From positions 1 through 5,692 of the forward strand of contig SKWJ01000054.1 of the NCBI GenBank assembly GCA_007128995.1: DNA of 5,692 nucleotides, written 5' to 3'. Below are positions 1-5,465 of this stretch, piece by piece; positions within the stretch are counted from its first letter, which is position 1; each line of letters begins with the position of its first letter. The notes beneath the pieces are model-generated. The model searched no databases, had not been told where the DNA came from, and worked only from the letters and a program-made list of their open reading frames with translations. The translations under genes and the position numbers were made by a program. The DNA is from Paracoccaceae bacterium (GTDB lineage: Bacteria > Pseudomonadota > Alphaproteobacteria > Rhodobacterales > Rhodobacteraceae).

Positions 1-1
1 C

Positions 2-394
2 TTCAACCGAGTTTGTCGACGCATCCGCCCCGATCACACACTCGATGCGCCCTTCCCCGAATTCACGACCTTCAGCGTCGTATTTCGCGGAAGACCTCGA
101 CGCTTGCGAATGGGCCATGAATTGACCGGCGGTCCCACCGATCCCCAGAAGGATAGCGGAAGTGCGCCTTGGCCCAAATCTGTCAAGCGCCCAGCCGACA
201 GGAAGCTGCATTGCCGCAAAAACCAGAAACCACAACCCCGACGAGAACGCCAGATCATCGGCTGTCACGCTCAGATCAGTTTGCAAAAGGCCCGCGATAA
301 CGGCCAGAAATGACCGATAGAACTGACTGAGCAAATACCCGATCACAAGGAAAAATAGGCCAAGCCTCATCACGATTGCCCGAAATTTAAGCAC
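2..394 (-). pseudogene. MFS transporter, N-terminal fragment (probably disrupted)
   Basis: The minus strand reads open from a GTG at 394 to the left edge (131 codons). GTG 394 is chosen because GAGGG lies 6 nt upstream (plus positions 401-405); an in-frame ATG at 370 is the alternative. Residues 10-35 form a hydrophobic first helix containing LSQFYRSFLAV. Residues 50-66 form a second helix. Residues 67-77 read GWALDRFGPRR, the signature cytoplasmic loop 2-3 of the major facilitator superfamily (G-x-x-x-D-R-x-G-x-R-R). A third helix begins (ILLGIGG), but from about residue 91 the frame becomes hydrophilic and acidic (for example EGREFGEGRIE). Neither other minus frame restores membrane helices before the edge. 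I infer truncation, rearrangement or a foreign junction near 95-125. The substrate is unknown. If the gene does continue to the left as a real fusion, the pseudogene call would be wrong. MFS family is secure for the first 90 residues. Confidence 0.6.
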
Positions 395-499
395 TTGAGG
401 CCCTCGTATTTCACCTGTGAACTAATTGCAATCCTGCTTTGCGCAGCTTTCGTGTCGCTTTTTATCTGCGCTCTCGGATATGTTCTGTGAAACCGTGTC

Positions 500-503
500 G
501 GAG
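500..503 (+). promoter_or_regulatory. Ribosome binding site setting the ada-like start
   Basis: GGAG lies 6 nt upstream of ATG 510. The reading frame is open further upstream, with a TTG at 426 and an ATG at 480, but neither has a comparable Shine-Dalgarno sequence. The extra residues resemble no known domain, so 510 is the preferred start. Confidence 0.6.
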
Positions 504-509
504 TCTCTC

Positions 510-1379
510 ATGGAAGATTTCTCTTCTGCTGAAGCCAGCTATCACTACCGCGTCATGGCGCGGGCGATCGCGCTGATCGACGCCCCCGGCGGCACGCATC
601 TCAGTCTGAGCGAGCTGGCATCCGAAATGGGAATGAGTGCTGCGCATTTTCAGCGTCTCTTCCGTCGCTGGGTGGGTGTGTCGCCAAAAAGATATCAGCA
701 GTATCTGACATTGGGGCATGCCCGACAGCTTCTGGACGAGCGCTATTCGACGCTTCAATCGGCACATGCGCTCGGGCTGTCGGGACAAGCGCGACTGCAT
801 GATCTGTTTCTGCGCTGGGAAGCCATGACGCCCGGTGAATACGCGCGTCGGGGTCAAGGGCTTGCAATCTCTTATGGCTGGTTCGATACGCCCTTTGGCC
901 AGGCTTTGGGAATGGCGACCCCCCGAGGGCTATGTGGGCTTGCCTTCGCCGAAGAAGGAGAAGACCCGGCAACGCTTCAGGATATGAAAGCCCGCTGGCC
1001 CAGAGCCAGCTTCATCGCCGATCCCACGCTCGCACAACCCCATCTGGACGCTGCCTTCGCGCAATCAGGTCAGGTTGACCTGCATCTGTCAGGGACGCCT
1101 TTCCAGATAAAGGTATGGGAAGCCTTGCTTCATGTCCCGAGTGGCCATGTGACCAGCTACTCGGAAATCGGCAAGCGCGTCTGCACGCCCCGTGCCGCAC
1201 GTGCGGTCGGAAGCGCCGTTGGCCGCAATCCGATCGGGTTTCTGATCCCATGCCACCGCTGTCTTCGAAGTGCAGGCGGGCTGGGCGGATATCACTGGGG
1301 CCTGACCCGCAAGCGTGCTATGCTGGCATGGGAAGGCGCGCGACTGGAAGGGCGAGAAGCGGATTCGGTTCTCAGATAA
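510..1379 (+). CDS. AraC-type HTH / O6-methylguanine-DNA methyltransferase fusion (Ada-like)
   Basis: A 289-residue protein. Residues about 12-115 are an AraC/XylS-type DNA-binding domain, with the first helix-turn-helix around LSELASEMGMSAAHFQRLFR and a second around residues 75-110. Residues about 120-185 match the N-terminal part of the alkyltransferase fold. Residues about 190-280 are its catalytic domain: GTPFQIKVWEALL, then RAARAVGSAVGRNP, the acceptor motif PCHR with Cys248 (codon 1251-1253), and GGYHWG. The family transfers the alkyl group of O6-alkylguanine irreversibly to that cysteine, restoring the base in DNA. E. coli Ada carries an additional zinc-bound N-terminal domain that accepts methyl from phosphotriesters and turns the protein into an activator; that domain is absent here. 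Repair is therefore well supported, while transcriptional control, if any, must be triggered differently. The usual PCHR-V is PCHR-C here. The gene is monocistronic, divergent from the transporter remnant. An alternative name is ogt-like protein with AraC domain. Confidence 0.92.
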   Translation: MEDFSSAEASYHYRVMARAIALIDAPGGTHLSLSELASEMGMSAAHFQRLFRRWVGVSPKRYQQYLTLGHARQLLDERYSTLQSAHALGLSGQARLHDLFLRWEAMTPGEYARRGQGLAISYGWFDTPFGQALGMATPRGLCGLAFAEEGEDPATLQDMKARWPRASFIADPTLAQPHLDAAFAQSGQVDLHLSGTPFQIKVWEALLHVPSGHVTSYSEIGKRVCTPRAARAVGSAVGRNPIGFLIPCHRCLRSAGGLGGYHWGLTRKRAMLAWEGARLEGREADSVLR

Positions 1380-1390
1380 AGAGATCGTGT

Positions 1391-1420
1391 TTGACCATTC
1401 TGCGCTGCATTCGTTATAGC
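1391..1420 (+). promoter_or_regulatory. Candidate sigma70-type promoter for the OmpA-like gene
   Basis: TTGACC at 1391-1396 (5 of 6 to the TTGACA consensus) is followed after 18 nt by TATAGC at 1415-1420 (TATA plus two mismatches), or after 17 nt by TTATAG. It lies between the upstream stop codon and the ribosome binding site of the lipoprotein gene, so that gene can be transcribed on its own. Assigned by eye only. Confidence 0.5.
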
Positions 1421-1446
1421 GTCGCCATCTCATTGGAGGAAATTGC

Positions 1447-2094
1447 ATGAGAGCTACAAGACCTCTTATCGGCATCGGTGCAGCCGCATTCGTGCTGGCA
1501 GCATGCGCGCCGGACCCGAACAACCACCAGAACCGGACGCTGACCGGGGCCATGACCGGGGCCGCTGTCGGCGGCATCGTCGGTGCCGCAACCGGAGATG
1601 GCGGCGCAAGACGCGCCGTCGCCGGCGCGATGATCGGCGGCACCACTGGCGCACTCATCGGACAGCAGCTTGACCGTCAGGCGGAAGATCTGCGCCGTCA
1701 GTTGGGGAGCAACGTCAATATCCGCAATACGGGCGAAGAACTGATCCTGACCTTGCCGCAGGACCTGCTCTTTGCCGTCGACAGTGCAACACTGCGTCCT
1801 GACCTGCAAAGAGATCTGCGCTCGATTGCGGCCAATCTGGTGAATTACCCGCGCAGTGATGTGATCGTCGTCGGTCATACTGACAACACTGGCTCGGCGG
1901 CACATAATCAGGCGCTGTCAGAGCGGCGCGCGGCTTCTGTCGCTCAGGTCTTGCGGTCTGAAGGCGTGGCCGCCAACCGGATCCAGACTATCGGACGGGG
2001 CCTTACGCAACCGGTCGCAAGCAACGCGACGCCTGAAGGCCGGCGCCAGAATCGCCGTGTCGAGATCTTTATCAGGCCGCACCAACCGCGATAA
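1447..2094 (+). CDS. OmpA-family outer-membrane lipoprotein (YiaD-like)
   Basis: A 215-residue protein with GGAGGA 6 nt before its ATG. Residues 1-20 are a lipoprotein signal peptide ending in the lipobox LAAC, so Cys20 should be lipidated and become the mature N-terminus. Residues 34-72 are a glycine-zipper stretch (GAMTGAAVGGIVGAATG and GAMIGGTTGALIG) that may insert in or pack against a membrane. Residues about 97-212 are the OmpA C-terminal peptidoglycan-binding domain, with GHTDNTG at 143-149, LSERRA at 157-162 and a terminal NRRVEIFI. Asp146 and Arg161 have the 15-residue spacing of the aspartate and arginine known to bind diaminopimelate in OmpA-type domains. Together this indicates an outer-membrane-anchored protein tethering the envelope to peptidoglycan. 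It is not Pal: the glycine zipper and the sequence order fit the YiaD group better. It has its own promoter-like sequence and a hairpin terminator, so it is probably a single-gene unit. Confidence 0.9.
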   Translation: MRATRPLIGIGAAAFVLAACAPDPNNHQNRTLTGAMTGAAVGGIVGAATGDGGARRAVAGAMIGGTTGALIGQQLDRQAEDLRRQLGSNVNIRNTGEELILTLPQDLLFAVDSATLRPDLQRDLRSIAANLVNYPRSDVIVVGHTDNTGSAAHNQALSERRAASVAQVLRSEGVAANRIQTIGRGLTQPVASNATPEGRRQNRRVEIFIRPHQPR

Positions 2095-2114
2095 ACCACG
2101 CTGACAACATCCAG

Positions 2115-2139
2115 AGGCCAGCCCTTGGGCTGGCCTTTC
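2115..2139 (+). terminator. Rho-independent terminator after the OmpA-like gene
   Basis: AGGCCAGCC pairs with GGCTGGCCT around a tetraloop of CTTG or similar, giving about 9 bp, mostly GC, followed by TTTC. It starts 20 nt after the TAA. The T-run is short, but the stem is perfect. Confidence 0.8.
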
Positions 2140-2142
2140 ATA

Positions 2143-2171
2143 TTGCGTATGTCAGGAAGTGGTCATATCTT
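2143..2171 (+). promoter_or_regulatory. Candidate promoter of the FadR-family gene
   Basis: TTGCGT at 2143-2148 and TATCTT at 2166-2171 (4 of 6 to TATAAT) are separated by 17 nt. They follow directly on the terminator and precede the regulator's ATG by about 60 nt. The -35 match is weak (3 of 6). Confidence 0.35.
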
Positions 2172-2186
2172 TTTACCAGAGACCAC
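2159..2186 (+). promoter_or_regulatory. Inverted repeat, possible operator for autoregulation
   Basis: GTGGTC at 2159-2164 and GACCAC at 2181-2186 form a perfect 6-bp inverted repeat with a 16-nt spacer, bracketing the candidate -10 element. An inner TGGT (2160-2163) and ACCA (2175-2178) share the TGGT/ACCA half-site known from FadR/PdhR/LldR-type operators, though those normally have a 3-nt spacer. An autoregulatory site is an inference from placement and half-site resemblance. Confidence 0.3.
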
Positions 2187-2234
2187 AGTTGCCAGACCCT
2201 TCCCCCTGTGCAGTTCAAGCAAGGCCAGTATCAT

Positions 2235-3002
2235 ATGCCCTTTCAGCGTATCCAGCCCGAGAAATTGTCGCACAGCGTTGTCAAGCAGATCGAACTTCTT
2301 CTGCTGCAAGGTATTCTGCGACCCGGCGAGCGGCTGCCGTCCGAGCGCGAACTGGCGGAAAAACTCGGTGTGTCGCGCCCGTCTCTGCGCGACGCAATCG
2401 CAGAGATGCAAGGTCGTGGCCTGCTGACCACCAAAGCGGGCGCGGGGATCTATGTTGCCGAGTTACTCGATTCTGCATTTTCAGAATCACTGGTCAGGTT
2501 GTTCGCCAATCATGACGAGGCCTTGTTCGACTATATCACCTTCCGGCGCGATCTGGAGGGGATGTCTGCTGAGCGCGCCGCGCGATACGGCTCTGAAATG
2601 GACCTGCAGGTGATCGACACGATCTACCAGAAAATGGAAGCGGCGCATCAGAAGCGCGATCCGAGCGAAGAAGCCCGGCTGGATGCAGAGTTTCATCTCT
2701 CAATCGTCGAAGCATCCCACAATATCATCATGCTGCATATCATGCGGGCGATGTTTAACCTGCTGCATCAAGGAGTGTTCTACAATCGCCAGATGATCTT
2801 TCGTCAACGCGGGACACGAGACGAGTTGCTGGAACAGCACCGCGCCATCAACACGGCCCTGCAACAGCGTGATCCGACCGCAGCGCGCGATGCAGCGCGC
2901 GGACATCTGGACTATGTCGAACAGTTGATGAGCGATCTCAAACGCAGCGAAAAGAATGAGAAGATCGCACGGATGCGCTACGATCATATCAGTATGCTGT
3001 GA
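2235..3002 (+). CDS. GntR-family transcriptional regulator, FadR subfamily (FCD domain)
   Basis: A 255-residue protein from ATG 2235, with AAGG 10 nt upstream. A GTG at 2208 would add 9 residues, but the start MPFQRIQPEKL is the expected N-terminus for this group. Residues about 8-75 are the GntR winged helix-turn-helix: GILRPGERLPSERELAEKLG, then VSRPSLRDAIAEMQGRGLL and a wing with KAGAGIYV. Residues about 90-235 are the all-helical FCD ligand domain. Asp150, His154, His202 and His224 fall at the places of its usual metal-binding residues (DAEFH, EQHRAI and GHLDYV). FadR-subfamily proteins are dimeric repressors or activators answering to small organic acids or acyl-CoA, such as pyruvate, lactate or glycolate. 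No metabolic gene stands beside this one, so the effector and targets cannot be named. It resembles PdhR/LldR-type proteins more than E. coli FadR. The C-terminal tail after about 235 is charged and likely flexible. Confidence 0.9.
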   Translation: MPFQRIQPEKLSHSVVKQIELLLLQGILRPGERLPSERELAEKLGVSRPSLRDAIAEMQGRGLLTTKAGAGIYVAELLDSAFSESLVRLFANHDEALFDYITFRRDLEGMSAERAARYGSEMDLQVIDTIYQKMEAAHQKRDPSEEARLDAEFHLSIVEASHNIIMLHIMRAMFNLLHQGVFYNRQMIFRQRGTRDELLEQHRAINTALQQRDPTAARDAARGHLDYVEQLMSDLKRSEKNEKIARMRYDHISML

Positions 3003-3013
3003 CCGTGCTGGAA

Positions 3014-3043
3014 CTGAAAACCCGACTGACCCGGGGTTTTCAG
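3014..3043 (+). terminator. Hairpin after the FadR-family gene, possible terminator
   Basis: CTGAAAACCC (3014-3023) pairs perfectly with GGGTTTTCAG (3034-3043) over 10 bp with a 10-nt loop, starting 12 nt after the TGA. No T-run follows on the plus strand, so it may terminate weakly or protect the 3' end of the message. Confidence 0.45.
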
Positions 3044-3157
3044 GTGACATATATGAAGCGAATGCTGTTCGCCATCTGACACATGGGTTCCCTGCCAGAG
3101 GGGGGGTGCGACCGCGACAGGCAGCGCTGCGGGGCGTTGCGGTTTACGATCAGGATC
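3044..3157. other. Intergenic spacer between convergent units, no gene seen
   Basis: No open frame here shows family resemblance or a convincing start. It holds small symmetrical elements: GCGAA/TTCGC (3058-3072) with a 5-nt loop, a run of seven G at about 3100-3106, and the 10-nt palindrome GCAGCGCTGC at 3121-3130. The stretch separates two convergent transcription units. Confidence 0.6.
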
Positions 3158-3184
3158 AAAAAAGCCCCGCGCAGTCGGCGGGGC
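3158..3184 (-). terminator. Rho-independent terminator of the F0 ATP synthase operon
   Basis: On the minus strand GCCCCGC (3184-3178) pairs with GCGGGGC (3170-3164) around a 7-nt loop and is followed at once by six T. It lies 87 nt past the stop codon of atpF with no gene between, which marks the end of the operon. Confidence 0.9.
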
Positions 3185-3271
3185 CATTAGAGAGGCAGGT
3201 TTCATAGCGTCTCACGCCCCGACTCTTGCACAGCAATCTCGCATCGGAACGCTTGCGTCAGGGTATGAGTT

Positions 3272-3832
3272 CTAATGCAGTCGCGCCTGTGCTTCGGCAA
3301 TGGCCTTCTGTACCAGAACGTCGCTCTGGGCGGCATCCATCTTCTTGGCCAACACATCCCCTGCGGCTGCCACGGCTATAGCGACAGCCTGGTCGCGGAC
3401 TGCACGCACGGCATTTGCCTCTGCCGACGCGATCTGGTCCTCTGCGGCTTTCAGGCGACGCGCGATGGAGGCTTCTATATCCGCCTTGATCTGCTCTGCG
3501 GCGAGTTGGGCATCCGCTCTTGCACGCTCCACGATCCGCTCTGCGTCTTCCTTGACCTGCGTCTGCTTGCGCTCGAAAGATGCATGTAGCGCCAGTGCCT
3601 CTTCGCGCAGACGGCGCGCCTCATCAAGCTCGGCCTGAATTCCGACAGAACGACTGTCCAACAGGTCGCCAACTTTCGTCGGGACCTTGAAATAGACCAG
3701 AATCCCGACGAAGATCACGAAGGCCATCAGCACGATCAGATCGGTATTGGCCAGCGAAAAGAAGGGCTTTCCTTCAGCCGCTGCCAAAGCCGGGCTTGCC
3801 GCGAAGCCAGCCAGAAGAACCAGACGTATCAT
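3272..3832 (-). CDS. atpF: F0F1 ATP synthase subunit b
   Basis: A 186-residue peripheral-stalk subunit that, with b', links the F0 membrane sector to the top of F1 and resists rotation. Residues 1-18 resemble a cleavable signal peptide (positive start, hydrophobic core, SPALA before AEG). Residues about 31-49 are the single membrane helix (LIVLMAFVIFVGILVYF), followed by the conserved FKVP turn. From about 55 to the end the protein is a long charged, alanine-rich helix (for example ERKQTQVKEDAERIVERA and IARRLKAAEDQIASAEA), the coiled coil of the stalk. The ATG overlaps the stop of the b' gene by 4 nt (ATGA), implying coupled translation; a GAAGGGA sequence lies 8 nt upstream. It is the last gene of the operon, before a strong terminator. 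Length fits alphaproteobacterial b subunits, and assignment as b rather than b' follows from gene order and the N-terminal leader. Confidence 0.95.
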   Translation of the reverse strand: MIRLVLLAGFAASPALAAAEGKPFFSLANTDLIVLMAFVIFVGILVYFKVPTKVGDLLDSRSVGIQAELDEARRLREEALALHASFERKQTQVKEDAERIVERARADAQLAAEQIKADIEASIARRLKAAEDQIASAEANAVRAVRDQAVAIAVAAAGDVLAKKMDAAQSDVLVQKAIAEAQARLH

Positions 3833-4350
3833 GACGCACTTCCCTTCAAACGGTTCGAAACTGCCGCGTTCACGGTTCTCGCATCTGCCTTCGTATCAAA
3901 CACGCCCAGAATATCGGACGTGATATCTTTCGAGACATCTGCGACCAGTTCCATGGCACTGTCCCGGATTTCCCGGATACGGCGTTCGGACTCGGCTGCC
4001 TTCGCGGCGATTTCAGCATCTGCCTTGGCGATCTGCGTATCGAGTTCGGCCTGCATCTCGGCCTTTGCGGCCTCGACAATCCGGTTGGCCTCGGCACGGG
4101 CTTCGGCTTCGGCTTTCTTGTAGGCTTCTTCAGCTTGCTGCGCTTTGAGCTTGAACTCTTCAGCGGCAGCAATGTCACTTGTGATCGTTCCGCGACGGTC
4201 GGCCAGAACGGCAGCGATCCGCGGCAATGCCACACGTGACATCACATAGTACAATACGACCATTGTCACCACGAGCCAGAAGATCTGGTTTGAAAACGTG
4301 GTTACATCAAGTTGGGGCATACCCGTCCCCGGGGCGGCAGTCTCTTCCAT
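3829..4350 (-). CDS. F0F1 ATP synthase subunit b' (AtpF', also called AtpG/AtpF2)
   Basis: A 173-residue second b-type stalk subunit. Phototrophic and related alphaproteobacteria carry b and b' as a heterodimer where E. coli uses two copies of b. Residues 1-20 are a short polar N-terminus including MPQLDVTTFSNQIFWL, typical of b'. The membrane helix spans about 22-38 and is followed by RVALPRIAAVLADRRGTI. From about 50 to 150 comes a highly charged Ala/Glu/Lys-rich coiled coil (AEAEARAEANRIVEAAKAEM and similar), then a short C-terminal part that would approach F1 and the delta subunit. Start ATG 4350 has GGGGGA 4 nt upstream; the internal Met11 is possible but lacks such a site. The gene lies 74 nt after atpE and overlaps the b gene by 4 nt. 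Confidence 0.95.
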   Translation of the reverse strand: MEETAAPGTGMPQLDVTTFSNQIFWLVVTMVVLYYVMSRVALPRIAAVLADRRGTITSDIAAAEEFKLKAQQAEEAYKKAEAEARAEANRIVEAAKAEMQAELDTQIAKADAEIAAKAAESERRIREIRDSAMELVADVSKDITSDILGVFDTKADARTVNAAVSNRLKGSAS

Positions 4351-4375
4351 GTCGTCCCCCTAAGCCCTGGATTCA

Positions 4376-4400
4376 TCGAGAGGGCCAGTGGCCCCCTCGA
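4376..4400 (-). promoter_or_regulatory. Intercistronic hairpin between atpE and the b' gene
   Basis: On the minus strand TCGAGGGGGCC pairs with GGCCCTCTCGA: 11 bp with one G-U wobble and a 3-nt loop, starting 24 nt after the atpE stop. No T-run follows, so full termination is unlikely. Such structures can stabilise upstream mRNA against 3' exonucleases or cause partial termination. Either would favour the many-copy c subunit over the single-copy b and b'. The structure is seen; the role is inferred. Confidence 0.6.
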
Positions 4401-4424
4401 GCGTAAGGATGTCTTCGGGAGTGC

Positions 4425-4661
4425 TCAGACAGCAAACATCAGCAGCAAGGCAACTAGGAACGAGAAGATCCCCAAAGCTTCTGCGAATGCGATGCCGATG
4501 AAGAGCATGGCAGTCTGTCCGGCAGCTGCCGATGGGTTGCGCAGCGCACCCGACAGGAAGTTTCCGGCAATGTTGCCCACACCGATGGCTGCGCCACCCA
4601 TGCCGATGGCGGTCAGACCGACACCGATGAACTTGCCCATTTCTGCGATATCGCCTTCCAT
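4425..4661 (-). CDS. atpE: F0F1 ATP synthase subunit c
   Basis: A 78-residue proteolipid that assembles into the rotating c-ring of F0. Residues about 10-38 are the first membrane helix with the glycine-rich packing motif ([17 protein letters not shown]). Residues 41-43 are the polar loop RNP that contacts the F1 gamma/epsilon foot, matching the RQP of E. coli. Residues about 48-77 are the second helix, carrying the ion-binding carboxylate Glu61 within GIAFAEALG. The residue after Glu61 is Ala rather than Ser or Thr, which fits proton rather than sodium coupling. The ATG has a strong AAGGAG 7 nt upstream, the best ribosome binding site in this operon, as expected for a subunit needed in many copies. 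It lies 60 nt after atpB and is followed by a hairpin. Length and motifs are normal for alphaproteobacteria. Confidence 0.98.
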   Translation of the reverse strand: MEGDIAEMGKFIGVGLTAIGMGGAAIGVGNIAGNFLSGALRNPSAAAGQTAMLFIGIAFAEALGIFSFLVALLLMFAV

Positions 4662-4721
4662 GTCATTTCTCCTTGAGGTTGGAATTGGCAGATTTGATAT
4701 TCGACCTGAAAACCGCGTCCG

Positions 4722-5465
4722 TCAGTGCGACGGGTGCAGCGCATCGCGCAGGTAGACGCAGGTCAGAATGGTGAAAACGTAGGCCTGAATGACCGCGACC
4801 AACAATTCGAGCGCGTAGAGCGCAGTCACGGCGAGGACCGGCACGAAGAAGGCAGCGCCCAGCGCGCTGGCAAAGCCCGCAAACACCTTTGCAACAGCGT
4901 GCCCCGCCATCATTGCTCCGGCCAGACGAATGGAATGGCTGATCGGGCGTGCGAAGTAAGAGATAAGCTCGATCAGTGCCAGAACAGGACGCAGCGCCAG
5001 CGGTGCGGAGCTGACCCAGAACAAGCCCAGAAACTTGCTGCCATTCAGGATAAAGCCCAGTGTCGTGACCGACAGGAACACTGTGAAAGCCAGAACCGCC
5101 GTCACGGCGATATGCGACGTCGTGGTAAAGGCGAACGGGATCAACCCCAAAAGATTGGCGAAGAGCACGAACATGAAGAGCGTGAAGATATAGGGGAAAA
5201 ACCTGATCGCATCATGCCCCGCAACGTCCTTGACCATGTTGTAAATGAAGCCATAGGTCATTTCGGCGGCAGACTGTGCCCGGCTGGGAACCAACGCCCG
5301 GCCGCGCGCCCCATAAATCATCAGAGCTGAGGCCGCAAGAACCGTGAGCGCCATCCAGAGCGTGACATTGGTGGGGGTGTACCAGCTTACATCACCACCA
5401 AACAGCGCCTTGACCTCGAACTGGTCCATCGGCCTGATCTCAAAACCCAAGCTTTCATCGGCCAC
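4722..5465 (-). CDS. atpB: F0F1 ATP synthase subunit a
   Basis: A 247-residue membrane protein forming the two proton half-channels beside the c-ring. The chosen start is GTG 5465, giving (M)[15 protein letters not shown], the expected N-terminus; a GTG at 5489 would add 8 residues without a ribosome binding site. Helices follow at roughly 35-53, 90-112, 115-140, 150-190 and 205-240. SIRL holds the essential arginine, Arg180, equivalent to E. coli Arg210. His189 and Glu220 sit where E. coli has Glu219 and His245, the swapped pair known from alphaproteobacteria and mitochondria, and Gln227 matches E. coli Gln252. One oddity: after Arg180 the sequence is [10 protein letters not shown], with Ala184 where almost all homologues have Asn (E. 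coli Asn214). It overlaps the atpI stop by 11 nt, so translation is probably coupled, and lies 60 nt before atpE. Confidence 0.96.
   Translation of the reverse strand: MADESLGFEIRPMDQFEVKALFGGDVSWYTPTNVTLWMALTVLAASALMIYGARGRALVPSRAQSAAEMTYGFIYNMVKDVAGHDAIRFFPYIFTLFMFVLFANLLGLIPFAFTTTSHIAVTAVLAFTVFLSVTTLGFILNGSKFLGLFWVSSAPLALRPVLALIELISYFARPISHSIRLAGAMMAGHAVAKVFAGFASALGAAFFVPVLAVTALYALELLVAVIQAYVFTILTCVYLRDALHPSH

Noticed and set aside
34..258. Minus-strand frame of 74 residues
   Set aside because: It is shifted relative to the frame that encodes the MFS loop motif. Its N-terminal part is a shadow, and its tail does not restore transporter sequence.
104..313. Plus-strand frame of 69 residues near the left edge
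   Set aside because: It is antisense to the convincing MFS segment and has a basic, low-information composition.
426..509. Upstream extension of the ada-like frame from TTG 426 with three cysteines
   Set aside because: It was considered as a relic of the Ada zinc domain, but the spacing and sequence do not match, it is only 28 residues, and it lacks a ribosome binding site.
1089..1658. 189-residue open frame on the minus strand
   Set aside because: It runs antisense to the alkyltransferase active-site region and to the start of the lipoprotein gene; its Pro/Ala-rich start is the mirror of the glycine zipper.
3053..3079. Tiny frame MKRMLFAI on the plus strand, possible leader peptide
   Set aside because: There is no plus-strand gene downstream for it to control, since the next genes are on the other strand, and its length is expected by chance.
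3121..3130. Perfect 10-nt palindrome GCAGCGCTGC
   Set aside because: Short GC-rich palindromes are common in such genomes. There is no promoter or gene start beside it to suggest an operator.
2984..3205. 73-residue open frame on the minus strand after atpF
   Set aside because: It reads straight through the operon terminator at 3158-3184, has no ribosome binding site and shows no family resemblance.
4725..5330. 201-residue open frame on the plus strand
   Set aside because: It lies wholly antisense to atpB, has a low-complexity charged composition (many R, Q, H, E) typical of the reverse of a membrane-protein gene, and shows no domain.
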